Source: Desulfobulbaceae bacterium (lineage in GTDB: Bacteria > Desulfobacterota > Desulfobulbia > Desulfobulbales > Desulfobulbaceae). From it: DNA of 13,781 bases. Position numbers and translations under genes: made by a program. Positions 1 to 6,852 of the stretch are shown here, in pieces. The notes beneath the pieces are model-generated. The model made no database searches, was not told the DNA's origin, and saw only the letters and a list, made by a program, of their open reading frames with translations. Location: NCBI GenBank assembly GCA_027011235.1, contig JALVAI010000030.1, forward strand, positions 1-13,781. Reading direction: 5' to 3'. Every line of letters starts with the position of its first letter. Within the stretch, counting starts at the first letter, position 1.

Positions 1-1
1 T

Positions 2-1087
2 TCCGGAACACTGAGCGGTGACAGTTTTTATAATTCTACCCGGCAGACCAGCGAGCGTTTTGGCCACCTGTTCCTGCTTGAGGGCAAGGAACAGCAGCAG
101 GTGGACAAGGCAATTCCCGGCATGATCGTGGCGGTTGCCAAGTTGAAGGAAACGGTTACCGGTGATACCCTCTGTGACGAGAACAATCCTATCCTGTATG
201 AACCCCTTGAACCCATGCCGCCGGTTATCTCCTATGCGGTCAGCGCCAAAAAAGGAGACGAGGAAAAGCTGTTTTCTTCCATCACCCGGATGCTTGACGA
301 GGACCTGACGCTGCAGTTGACTCGGGAGGAGCAGACCCATGAGGTGCTGATTTCCGGAGTGGGACAGGTCCACCTGGAAGCGGTCGGTGAAAAGATGAAA
401 CGCAAGTTTGGCGTTGAGATGGAATTGAGGCTGCCCAAGGTGCCTTATCGTGAGACGATCAAGGGGTCGGTTACTGTTCAGGGCAAGCATAAAAAACAGT
501 CGGGCGGTCGCGGCCAGTATGGTGACTGCACCATTGAGATGTCTCCCCTGCCAAGAGGGGAGGGATTTGAGTTTATTGATTCAATCGTTGGTGGTGTTAT
601 TCCCCAGCAATACAGGCCAGCCGTGGAAAAGGGTATTCTCGAGGCCATGGAAAAGGGGGTCATTGCCGGTTATCCCTGTGTCGATGTCAAAATCAACTTG
701 ATAGACGGATCCTATCATAACGTGGATTCATCGGAAATGGCTTTCAAGATTGCCGGATCCCTGGCCTTTAAAAAAGGAGTGCTGGAGGCAGACCCCATTC
801 TCCTTGAGCCCATCCTGGAGCTTGAGGTGCAGGTTGACAAGGAACATGTCGGCGATGTGATGGGTGATCTCAACAGCCGACGCGGCAAGGTGCTGGGCAT
901 GGATGCCACGGATAAACATGAAATAGTCCGGGCCCATGTACCACAGGCGGAGGTGCAGCTGTATGCCCCTGACCTCAACTCTATGACCGGGGGGCGGGGC
1001 AGTTTTACGGTCAAGTTTTCCCATTATGAGGAGGTACCAGCCCATCTGGCGGAAAAGATCATTGAACAGCATAACAGTGAAAAGTGA
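2..1087 (+). CDS. EF-G-like translation factor GTPase (C-terminal part; 5' end outside window)
   Basis: The reading frame is open from base 2, so the 361 codons seen are the C-terminal half of a longer protein; the GTPase domain lies upstream of the window. The part present covers the end of domain II, then domains III, IV and V of elongation factor G. Domain IV shows KKQSGGRGQYG and GGVIPQQYRPAVEKG; domain V shows DGSYHNVDSSEMAFKIAG, LLEPILELEV and GDLNSRRGKV. In canonical EF-G the end of domain V reads like MFGYATDLRS..TQGRA; here the stretch is VQLYAPDLNSMTGGRGSFT. That is typical of the EF-G-like paralogue group (FusA2-like), not the main translocase. The family is expected to bind the ribosome and GTP; the role of this paralogue is not established. 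The TGA stop overlaps the next start codon by 4 bases (GTGA), so translational coupling is likely. Confidence 0.9.
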   Translation, partial: SGTLSGDSFYNSTRQTSERFGHLFLLEGKEQQQVDKAIPGMIVAVAKLKETVTGDTLCDENNPILYEPLEPMPPVISYAVSAKKGDEEKLFSSITRMLDEDLTLQLTREEQTHEVLISGVGQVHLEAVGEKMKRKFGVEMELRLPKVPYRETIKGSVTVQGKHKKQSGGRGQYGDCTIEMSPLPRGEGFEFIDSIVGGVIPQQYRPAVEKGILEAMEKGVIAGYPCVDVKINLIDGSYHNVDSSEMAFKIAGSLAFKKGVLEADPILLEPILELEVQVDKEHVGDVMGDLNSRRGKVLGMDATDKHEIVRAHVPQAEVQLYAPDLNSMTGGRGSFTVKFSHYEEVPAHLAEKIIEQHNSEK

Positions 1088-1587
1088 GCGTCTACAGCGT
1101 AGGCATCCTGACGCTCAGTGACAAGGGCGCCCGAGGCGAGCGGGAAGATACCTCAGGCGCCATGTTGCAAGAGCTGTTTGGTGGGATGGATGAGTACCAG
1201 GTTGTTCGCTATTTGCTTATTGCCGATGATCAGGAGCGCATTGCCGCAACCTTGACCCAATGGGTGGATGTCGAGGGGATTGACCTGATTGTCACCACGG
1301 GCGGCACCGGGGTGTCGCCCAAAGACCTGACGCCCGAGGCCACCAGGATGGTCATTGAACGTGAGGTGCCCGGAATTGCCGAGGCCATGAGGATGGCGAG
1401 TCTGGAAAAGACAGTTCAGGCTGTCTGGTCCAGGGGAGTGGCCGGCATTCGCCAGCAGAGCCTTATCATCAATCTGCCGGGAAGCGAAAAAGCGGCCCGG
1501 GAAAATATCGAGGCAGTGCTGCCCGCCCTGGCCCATGGTCTGTATAAGCTCAAAGGCGGCCGGGCCGATTGCGGCGAGCTGGTCTGA
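1084..1587 (+). CDS. mog: Molybdopterin adenylyltransferase, MogA/MoaB family
   Basis: The protein has 167 residues, usual for stand-alone MogA/MoaB enzymes. These adenylylate molybdopterin in the cytoplasm, the step before metal insertion in molybdenum/tungsten cofactor synthesis. Visible are the N-terminal strand VGILTLSDKGARGEREDTSG (residues 6-25), the pterin-binding signature TTGGTGVSPKDLTPEAT (71-87) and the C-terminal LIINLPGSEKAARENIE. D81, and D48 or D49, probably correspond to the two acidic residues known to matter in E. coli MogA. The start is GTG at 1084, inside the stop of the EF-G-like gene. There is no convincing Shine-Dalgarno sequence, which fits coupled translation. MogA and MoaB cannot be separated on this sequence alone. 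The cofactor would suit a respiratory anaerobe with molybdo- or tungsto-enzymes, but none is encoded in this window. Confidence 0.9.
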   Translation: MSVYSVGILTLSDKGARGEREDTSGAMLQELFGGMDEYQVVRYLLIADDQERIAATLTQWVDVEGIDLIVTTGGTGVSPKDLTPEATRMVIEREVPGIAEAMRMASLEKTVQAVWSRGVAGIRQQSLIINLPGSEKAARENIEAVLPALAHGLYKLKGGRADCGELV

Positions 1588-1686
1588 TTTTTACATAACC
1601 GCGTTGATCTTGAAGGGACGATTTTTCTCGCCTGAGAATAACGATATTCTATCTGGTATTCCTTCGACAAGGTATTTCTTAGACAA

Positions 1687-1734
1687 GGCGACTGAAGTCG
1701 CCCCTACGGACTTGGGTTGCGGGCAAAGCCCGCC
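1687..1734. repeat. REP-like double-hairpin element between convergent genes
   Basis: Two short perfect hairpins stand side by side in the 174-base gap between mog and purM. The first has arms GGCGAC (1687-1692) and GTCGCC (1697-1702) around a TGAA loop. Read on the minus strand, GTAG (1707-1704) stands one base before this stem, as in REP sequences moved by RAYT-type tyrosine transposases. The second has arms GCGGGC (1719-1724) and GCCCGC (1728-1733) around AAA, followed on the plus strand by TTAAATACTTTT. A place between two 3' gene ends is typical for REP elements. The second hairpin could also act as a weak terminator for mog. No second copy is present in this window, so repetitiveness is inferred from form only. 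Confidence 0.5.
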
Positions 1735-1761
1735 TTAAATACTTTTCGTTGCGGCGGGATT

Positions 1762-2823
1762 TTACAACCCTTCTATCCGCACTTTTTCTTCATTGTCATC
1801 GTCTGCGGCAACTATTTCACCGATAACCACCGGCGTTTCGTTCAGGGCCGTAAACTGCTGCATGACATCTTCCACATTCTCTTCCGCAACCAGGGCCATC
1901 ATACCGATTCCCATGTTAAAGGTACGGTACATCTCCTGAACGGGAATGGTGCCCTTTTCCTGGAGGAAGGGGAAGATCGGGGGTATATTCCATGATCCGG
2001 CCTGGATGACGGCCTGGCAGCCGTTGGGCAGGATCCTGGGTACATTATCAATAAAGCCGCCGCCAGTGTTATGGATCAAGCCATTGATCGTGTAATTGCG
2101 CAGCACGGTCAGCACACTGGCCACGTAAATTCTTGTTGGCCGCAGCAACTCCTCTCCAACCGTGCAGCCAAGCTCGGGGACATGGTCATCAACGGTCAGC
2201 CCCAGTTCTTCAAAGATTATCTTCCGTACCAGGGAATAGCCATTGGAATGGAGTCCGGATGAGGCAAGCCCGATAATTTTGTTGCCGACACGAATATCAC
2301 TGCCGTCGATAATTCGGTTCCGCTCCCCGATACCAACGACAAATCCGGCCAGGTCATAATCTCCGGGCCGGTAAAGTCCGGGCATCTCTGCGGTTTCACC
2401 GCCGATCAGGGCACAGGATGATATTTTGCAGCCCTCGGCAATACCATGAACAACCTCGGTGGCCACATCAATATCAAGGGTGGACACGGCAAAGTAATCA
2501 AGGAAAAATAGTGGTTTTGCGCCGCTGACAATGACATCGTTGACACACATGGCAACCAGATCAATGCCAATGGTGTCGTGTTTGTTACACAGCTTGGCAA
2601 TGGCAAGCTTGGTACCCACACCATCTGTGGATGCTATGAGCACAGGGTCTTCATAGCCGGCATTACCAATTGCAAACAGGCCGGAGAACCCACCGATATC
2701 GTTGAGGACACCCCGGCCATGGGTTTCTGCCACAAGTCCCTTGATGCGCGAGACAAATGCATTGCCCTTGTCTATGTCTACTCCGGCCTGACTGTATCTG
2801 CTGGCGGCTGTGTCCTTATTCAT
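1762..2823 (-). CDS. purM: Phosphoribosylformylglycinamidine cyclo-ligase (AIR synthetase)
   Basis: The 353-residue protein is full length for PurM, which converts formylglycinamidine ribonucleotide to aminoimidazole ribonucleotide with ATP, the fifth step of de novo purine synthesis in the cytoplasm. Motifs run in the expected order: YSQAGVDIDKGNAFV near the N-terminus, ASTDGVGTKLAIA, GIDLVAMCVNDVIVSGAKPL, ALIGGETAEMPGLY, GLASSGLHSNGYSLVR, LRPTRIYV and HNTGGGFIDNVPRILP. The ATG at 2821-2823 gives the usual N-terminus; the Shine-Dalgarno signal before it is weak. The gene stands alone: the other pur genes are not in the window. It converges with mog across the REP-like element and diverges from the small DUF2065 gene across an AT-rich gap. 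It ends TAA. Confidence 0.97.
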   Translation of the reverse strand: MNKDTAASRYSQAGVDIDKGNAFVSRIKGLVAETHGRGVLNDIGGFSGLFAIGNAGYEDPVLIASTDGVGTKLAIAKLCNKHDTIGIDLVAMCVNDVIVSGAKPLFFLDYFAVSTLDIDVATEVVHGIAEGCKISSCALIGGETAEMPGLYRPGDYDLAGFVVGIGERNRIIDGSDIRVGNKIIGLASSGLHSNGYSLVRKIIFEELGLTVDDHVPELGCTVGEELLRPTRIYVASVLTVLRNYTINGLIHNTGGGFIDNVPRILPNGCQAVIQAGSWNIPPIFPFLQEKGTIPVQEMYRTFNMGIGMMALVAEENVEDVMQQFTALNETPVVIGEIVAADDDNEEKVRIEGL

Positions 2824-3084
2824 ATTGCTTATAAATTTATCTGATACTTAAAAGAGAAAAAAAGAAATAACAAAAAAAGAAAATATTGTTTTTTTCAAAT
2901 ACGTTATCATGCAGGGGGATTAGATTTCAGCTTACTTTTTTTTCTTTGCCATTGTCAATATCTTTGTCTGTTTTTGTTTCCTTTTGGCAACAGGGGGCCT
3001 GTTTTTTGGGAAGATGATCTGGGGAAAAGCAGATAGATGTTCTCTCCGGTTGCAGCTCTTGCCCGGCTCTGGTAAACTTATGGT
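2824..3084. other. AT-rich divergent intergenic region between purM and the DUF2065 gene
   Basis: This 261-base gap must contain the 5' signals of purM (leftwards) and probably of the DUF2065 gene (rightwards). It has an almost pure purine, A-rich tract at about 2848-2884 and a pyrimidine-rich, T-rich tract at about 2931-2995. Two A/T runs at 2872-2894 can pair around a short loop. I could not find a convincing -35/-10 pair on either strand, nor a recognisable riboswitch or purine-repressor operator. No open reading frame with coding character is seen. Confidence 0.5.
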
Positions 3085-3285
3085 ATGAAACTTCTTGTCA
3101 CCCTTATCGGCCTGGTTTTTGTCCTGGAAGGATTACCCTATTTTGTTTTTCCCGAAGCCATGCAACGTTGGCTCAGGCAATTACTGGAAATGCAACCCTC
3201 CCAACTTCGTTTTATGGGCCTGCTTGCCATGGCCTTTGGTCTTTTCCTCTGTTTTCTGACCCAAAGATCAGGCCTGTTCCATTAA
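3085..3285 (+). CDS. Small membrane protein, DUF2065 (YjeT-like)
   Basis: The protein has 66 residues and two hydrophobic segments: residues 2-22, ending in the typical LEGLPYFVFPEAMQ, and about 43-60 (FMGLLAMAFGLFLCFL). Between them is a short amphipathic loop with W and R/Q residues. The segment VFVLEGLPYFVFPEAMQRWL followed by LRFMGLLAMAFG matches the DUF2065 family, whose E. coli member is YjeT; the function is unknown. It is expected to be an inner-membrane hairpin. In other proteobacteria such genes often lie near hflC or purA, but not here. ATG at 3085 is chosen; an ATG at 3080 is out of frame and closes at once. The ribosome binding site is weak. The gene is flanked by gaps of 261 and 299 bases, so it may be a single transcription unit. 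Confidence 0.75.
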   Translation: MKLLVTLIGLVFVLEGLPYFVFPEAMQRWLRQLLEMQPSQLRFMGLLAMAFGLFLCFLTQRSGLFH

Positions 3286-3584
3286 GCTGATACCTAACTG
3301 CTGTAGGCCACCCTGTAATAGTTCCTGCGCCGAGACTGTTAAGACAGCTGTCTTCCCTGGACGAATATCAATTTCGGCACAGGTGTACTGGTTGTAGATC
3401 AAACACGAAATATTTCATCTTACTATGTAGGTGATATTTTGCTGGAAATTTGGCCGGGCATTATGCCTGAACGTCTTTTTCCGGTTTTGCCCATACTTTT
3501 CTTGCGACAACAGGTATTGTTGGGTATTTTACAGGGTTTTTGAATCGACCAGATTGACGCCATTGCTGTCCCGGGGAGGGGTGT
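3286..3584. other. Gap upstream of mgtE, with a palindrome
   Basis: No credible gene lies in these 299 bases. A GTG-initiated frame beginning at 3431 has coding features neither in composition nor in its start region and runs into mgtE in another frame. A perfect 14-base palindrome AAGACAGCTGTCTT lies at 3341-3354 and a 10-base one, GAAATATTTC, at 3407-3416. The gap ends with a strong Shine-Dalgarno sequence (GGGGAGGGG at about 3573-3581) for mgtE. I looked for the M-box magnesium riboswitch because of the gene downstream and do not recognise one. Confidence 0.5.
3341..3354. promoter_or_regulatory. Perfect 14-base palindrome, possible operator
   Basis: AAGACAGCTGTCTT reads the same on both strands. 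It lies about 230 bases before the mgtE start and 56 bases after the DUF2065 stop. Its size and symmetry would suit a dimeric regulator. As RNA it gives only a 5-pair stem with an AGCT loop and no U-tract, so a terminator is unlikely. A chance palindrome cannot be excluded. Confidence 0.25.
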
Positions 3585-4967
3585 ATGGAAAAAACACCGA
3601 AAAGAGAGATGATAGGCCTTGAGGGTGAGGTATTGCTTAATACACTCAGGCGGCTGTATCGTCGTGGCGCTGTAGATAATATCACCAAACTCATCACAAA
3701 AACCCATCCGGCCGACCTGGCCTGGATCTTTCGTTCCCTTCCACCCGGTGAACAGAAGGATATTTTTCAGATAATCGCCAAAACCGATATTGTCTCCGAT
3801 TTCTTAAGTGAGCTCGACTCTTCCATTATGGTTGAACTTGTCTCCGGTCTTTCGCCATCCTTTATGGCCGCTATTGTCAGTGAAATGGCCTCTGACGATG
3901 CCGCAGACCTGTTGGAGGCATTGCCCGAAGAGGTTGCCAGGGAGATCCGGGCCCACATGGAGACCGAGGAACGGGAAGAGGTCGAGGAGCTTCTCAAGTA
4001 TGATCCCGAGACCGCCGGTGGCATCATGTCACCGGATTTCATGTATCTCGATGAAAACCTGACCGTTGAAGAGGCGATCAAAAAGGTCCAGAAACGCAGC
4101 GAAGAAAAAGAGATGGTGTTTTATCTTTATATCACCCACGGTGAAGGCCAGTTGGCCGGAGTGCTTTCTCTGCGTGAATTGTTGATGCATCCAATGCATC
4201 GCAAATTGAAAAACATCATGAACACCAACGTGATTTCCGTAACCACCGATACCGACCAGGAAGAGGTGGCCCATATTGTTTCCCAGTATAACCTGTTGGC
4301 CGTGCCGGTCGTGGATGCTACCTTCAAGCTTGTTGGTATAGTCACCGTTGATGATATTATTGATGTCCTGCGTGAAGAGGCAACCGAAGATTTCCTGCAG
4401 ATGGCCGGTGCGGGCAAGGAGCAGGAAATTCTTCTCAAACCTCTGCACAAAAAAATAATGTTGCGTGCGCCCTGGCTTCTCGTTGCCTGGATAGGGGGGG
4501 TCGGCGCAATGTTTATCATCAATCATTTCCAGGGAGAGCTGCAGAAAGTCCTTGCCCTTGCCTCCTTTATTCCCATTATCGGCGGCATGGGCGGCAATAT
4601 CGCAACCCAGTCGAGCAGTATTATTGTCCGTGGCCTGGCCACTGGCCGGGTGGACCTCGGCCATTACTTTGCAACCATTGCCAAGGAATTTCTCCTTGGC
4701 ATAGTGCTGGGATCATCCTTTGGTATTATCCTTGGTCTCCTCGCCCATGCCAAGTATCAGACACCGATGTATCTCGGCCTGGTGGTAGGTCTCTCCGTTG
4801 CCATAGTCATGACCGTGGCCGCAACCGTGGGAACAACCGTGCCCCTGGTGCTGAAAAAGTTGCACATCGATCCCGCGGTTGCCACAGGACCTTTTATTAC
4901 AACCACCATTGATGTCCTTGGAGTAACGCTCTATTTTTCCATTGCCAGAATTTTTCTGCACCTGTAG
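3585..4967 (+). CDS. mgtE: Magnesium transporter MgtE
   Basis: The 460-residue protein has the full MgtE architecture: a helical N-terminal superhelix (about 1-135), two CBS domains (about 140-270, starting ETAGGIMSPDFM and ending VGIVTVDDIIDVL), a linking helix, and five predicted membrane helices (about 295-458). MgtE is a dimeric inner-membrane Mg2+ channel; the N and CBS domains close the pore when cytoplasmic Mg2+ is high. The pore region shows PIIGGMGGNIATQSSSIIVRG and the last helix FITTTIDVLG. D443 in that motif corresponds to the Mg2+-selecting aspartate (D432 in Thermus thermophilus). The ATG follows a strong GGGGAGGGG ribosome binding site. The gene is complete with all key parts. 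The HtrA-like gene starts 11 bases after the stop, so one transcript is likely. Confidence 0.96.
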   Translation: MEKTPKREMIGLEGEVLLNTLRRLYRRGAVDNITKLITKTHPADLAWIFRSLPPGEQKDIFQIIAKTDIVSDFLSELDSSIMVELVSGLSPSFMAAIVSEMASDDAADLLEALPEEVAREIRAHMETEEREEVEELLKYDPETAGGIMSPDFMYLDENLTVEEAIKKVQKRSEEKEMVFYLYITHGEGQLAGVLSLRELLMHPMHRKLKNIMNTNVISVTTDTDQEEVAHIVSQYNLLAVPVVDATFKLVGIVTVDDIIDVLREEATEDFLQMAGAGKEQEILLKPLHKKIMLRAPWLLVAWIGGVGAMFIINHFQGELQKVLALASFIPIIGGMGGNIATQSSSIIVRGLATGRVDLGHYFATIAKEFLLGIVLGSSFGIILGLLAHAKYQTPMYLGLVVGLSVAIVMTVAATVGTTVPLVLKKLHIDPAVATGPFITTTIDVLGVTLYFSIARIFLHL

Positions 4968-4978
4968 CCACTTCTGAT

Positions 4979-6096
<1,118 letters not shown>

Positions 6097-6097
<1 letters not shown>

Positions 6098-6116
6098 GCG
6101 GCTGTAATAAGCCGTT
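6097..6116 (+). terminator. Short hairpin after the protease gene, possible weak terminator
   Basis: Directly after the stop codon the arms CGGCT (6099-6103) and AGCCG (6110-6114) pair around GTAATA; two outer pairs, one of them G-U, extend the stem. Only two T residues follow, so this is a poor intrinsic terminator. It may only protect the 3' end of the transcript. Confidence 0.25.
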
Positions 6117-6173
6117 AATGGAAAGTAACTGATCACAGGATTTGTAACCATATGTTTTCATATACCTTAAATG

Positions 6174-6310
6174 TGTAAGTGGTCAGGGGTGCCGTAGATT
6201 CGTGCAGGCGCGACTGGTCGCAGGTAAGGTGGAGCGTAGCGGAAACTCCGATAGCCCACTATGCGGGCAGTCGAGACCGTGCGAAGATGCGGTGCCCCTG
6301 ACTACTTACA
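6174..6310 (+). repeat. Long imperfect palindrome with internal hairpins (MITE-like element or structured RNA)
   Basis: The ends TGTAAGTGGTCAGGGG (6174-6189) and CCCCTGACTACTTACA (6295-6310) pair. The stem continues inward to 6205/6279 with only two consecutive mismatches (6197-6198 against 6286-6287). Six positions are G-T, so the stem is better as + strand RNA (G-U) than as - strand RNA (A-C). Inside are further arms: GCGA/TCGC (6210-6213/6218-6221), GGAG/CTCC (6231-6234/6246-6249) and GCCC/GGGC (6254-6257/6265-6268), giving a multibranched fold. The motif ATG flanks both ends (6171-6173 and 6311-6313), a possible 3-base target duplication. The GTAA terminus is also seen in IS66-family ends, but the 8-base duplication typical of that family is absent. 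There is no transposase. I do not recognise a named RNA family. Confidence 0.6.
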
Positions 6311-6775
6311 ATGGAAACTGCGATGAAATTATCAAGACGGCAGAGAAAACTCTTTATCCTGATCGCAGCCCTGCTGGTTTCCGGGCTCTACGCAAAGTAT
6401 CCCGGTCTGTTTTCTTCTGTGGTCAACAGGGCGCCTGCCAATGGCCAGAGTACGATTGCCAGGGCCTACAGAACCAGGACAAGTCATGTTCAGGTCAGTG
6501 GGCAGGGGATGGTGATCAGGGTGCTTCCCGATGACCGGCAGGGCATTCGCCACCAGAAATTCATCCTTCGGCTTCCCACCGGGCAGAGCCTGTTGGTGGC
6601 CCATAATATTGATCTGGCACCCAGGATACCAGATTTGAAAAAAGGTGACCGGATATCATTTACCGGGGAATATGAGTGGAATCCCAGGGGCGGGGTATTG
6701 CACTGGACCCATAAAGACCCCCATGGCCGCCATCCGGCAGGTCGGCTTAGGCGGGGAGATGAGCTCTATCAATAA
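6311..6775 (+). CDS. DUF3465 protein with N-terminal membrane anchor or signal
   Basis: The product is 154 residues from ATG at 6311, or 150 from ATG at 6323 (MKLSRRQRKLFILIAALLV), which looks like the more natural N-terminus: basic residues, then a hydrophobic helix to about residue 25. The rest matches DUF3465: HQKFILRLPTGQSLLVAHNIDLAPRIP, then GDRISFTGEYEWNPRGGVLHWTHKDPHGRHPAG. The conserved HWTHxDPxGRH motif near the C-terminus suggests a folded β-rich domain, with possible metal or ligand contacts by histidine; no activity is established for the family. It is probably exported or membrane-tethered, facing the periplasm. The ribosome binding site is very weak (GGA at 6313-6315 for the ATG at 6323). 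The gene starts at the exact right end of the 6174-6310 palindrome, so its leader is made by that element. It converges with dxs. Confidence 0.8.
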   Translation: METAMKLSRRQRKLFILIAALLVSGLYAKYPGLFSSVVNRAPANGQSTIARAYRTRTSHVQVSGQGMVIRVLPDDRQGIRHQKFILRLPTGQSLLVAHNIDLAPRIPDLKKGDRISFTGEYEWNPRGGVLHWTHKDPHGRHPAGRLRRGDELYQ

Positions 6776-6852
6776 AAAAACAATGAAAAGCATCCCGGCC
6801 AGTAGAGACGAGTGCGGTCCCTTGATACCACCTGCCGCCTGTCCGGTTTGGC

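Noticed and set aside
3286..3584. M-box (Mg2+) riboswitch in front of mgtE
   Set aside because: I could not identify its conserved helices or terminator, only short palindromes. A covariance-model search would be decisive.
3431..3622. GTG-started frame of 63 codons upstream of mgtE
   Set aside because: Overlaps the mgtE start in another frame, Cys/Phe-rich, no ribosome binding site and no recognisable family.
4029..4664. Antisense open frame of 211 codons within mgtE
   Set aside because: It lies fully opposite a well-supported MgtE gene; His/Gly-rich composition typical of shadow frames, no ribosome binding site, no known domain.
6202..6534. Open frame of 110 codons across the palindrome and the DUF3465 gene
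   Set aside because: Its N-terminal part is the palindrome read through and the rest is the DUF3465 gene in another frame; no recognisable protein features.
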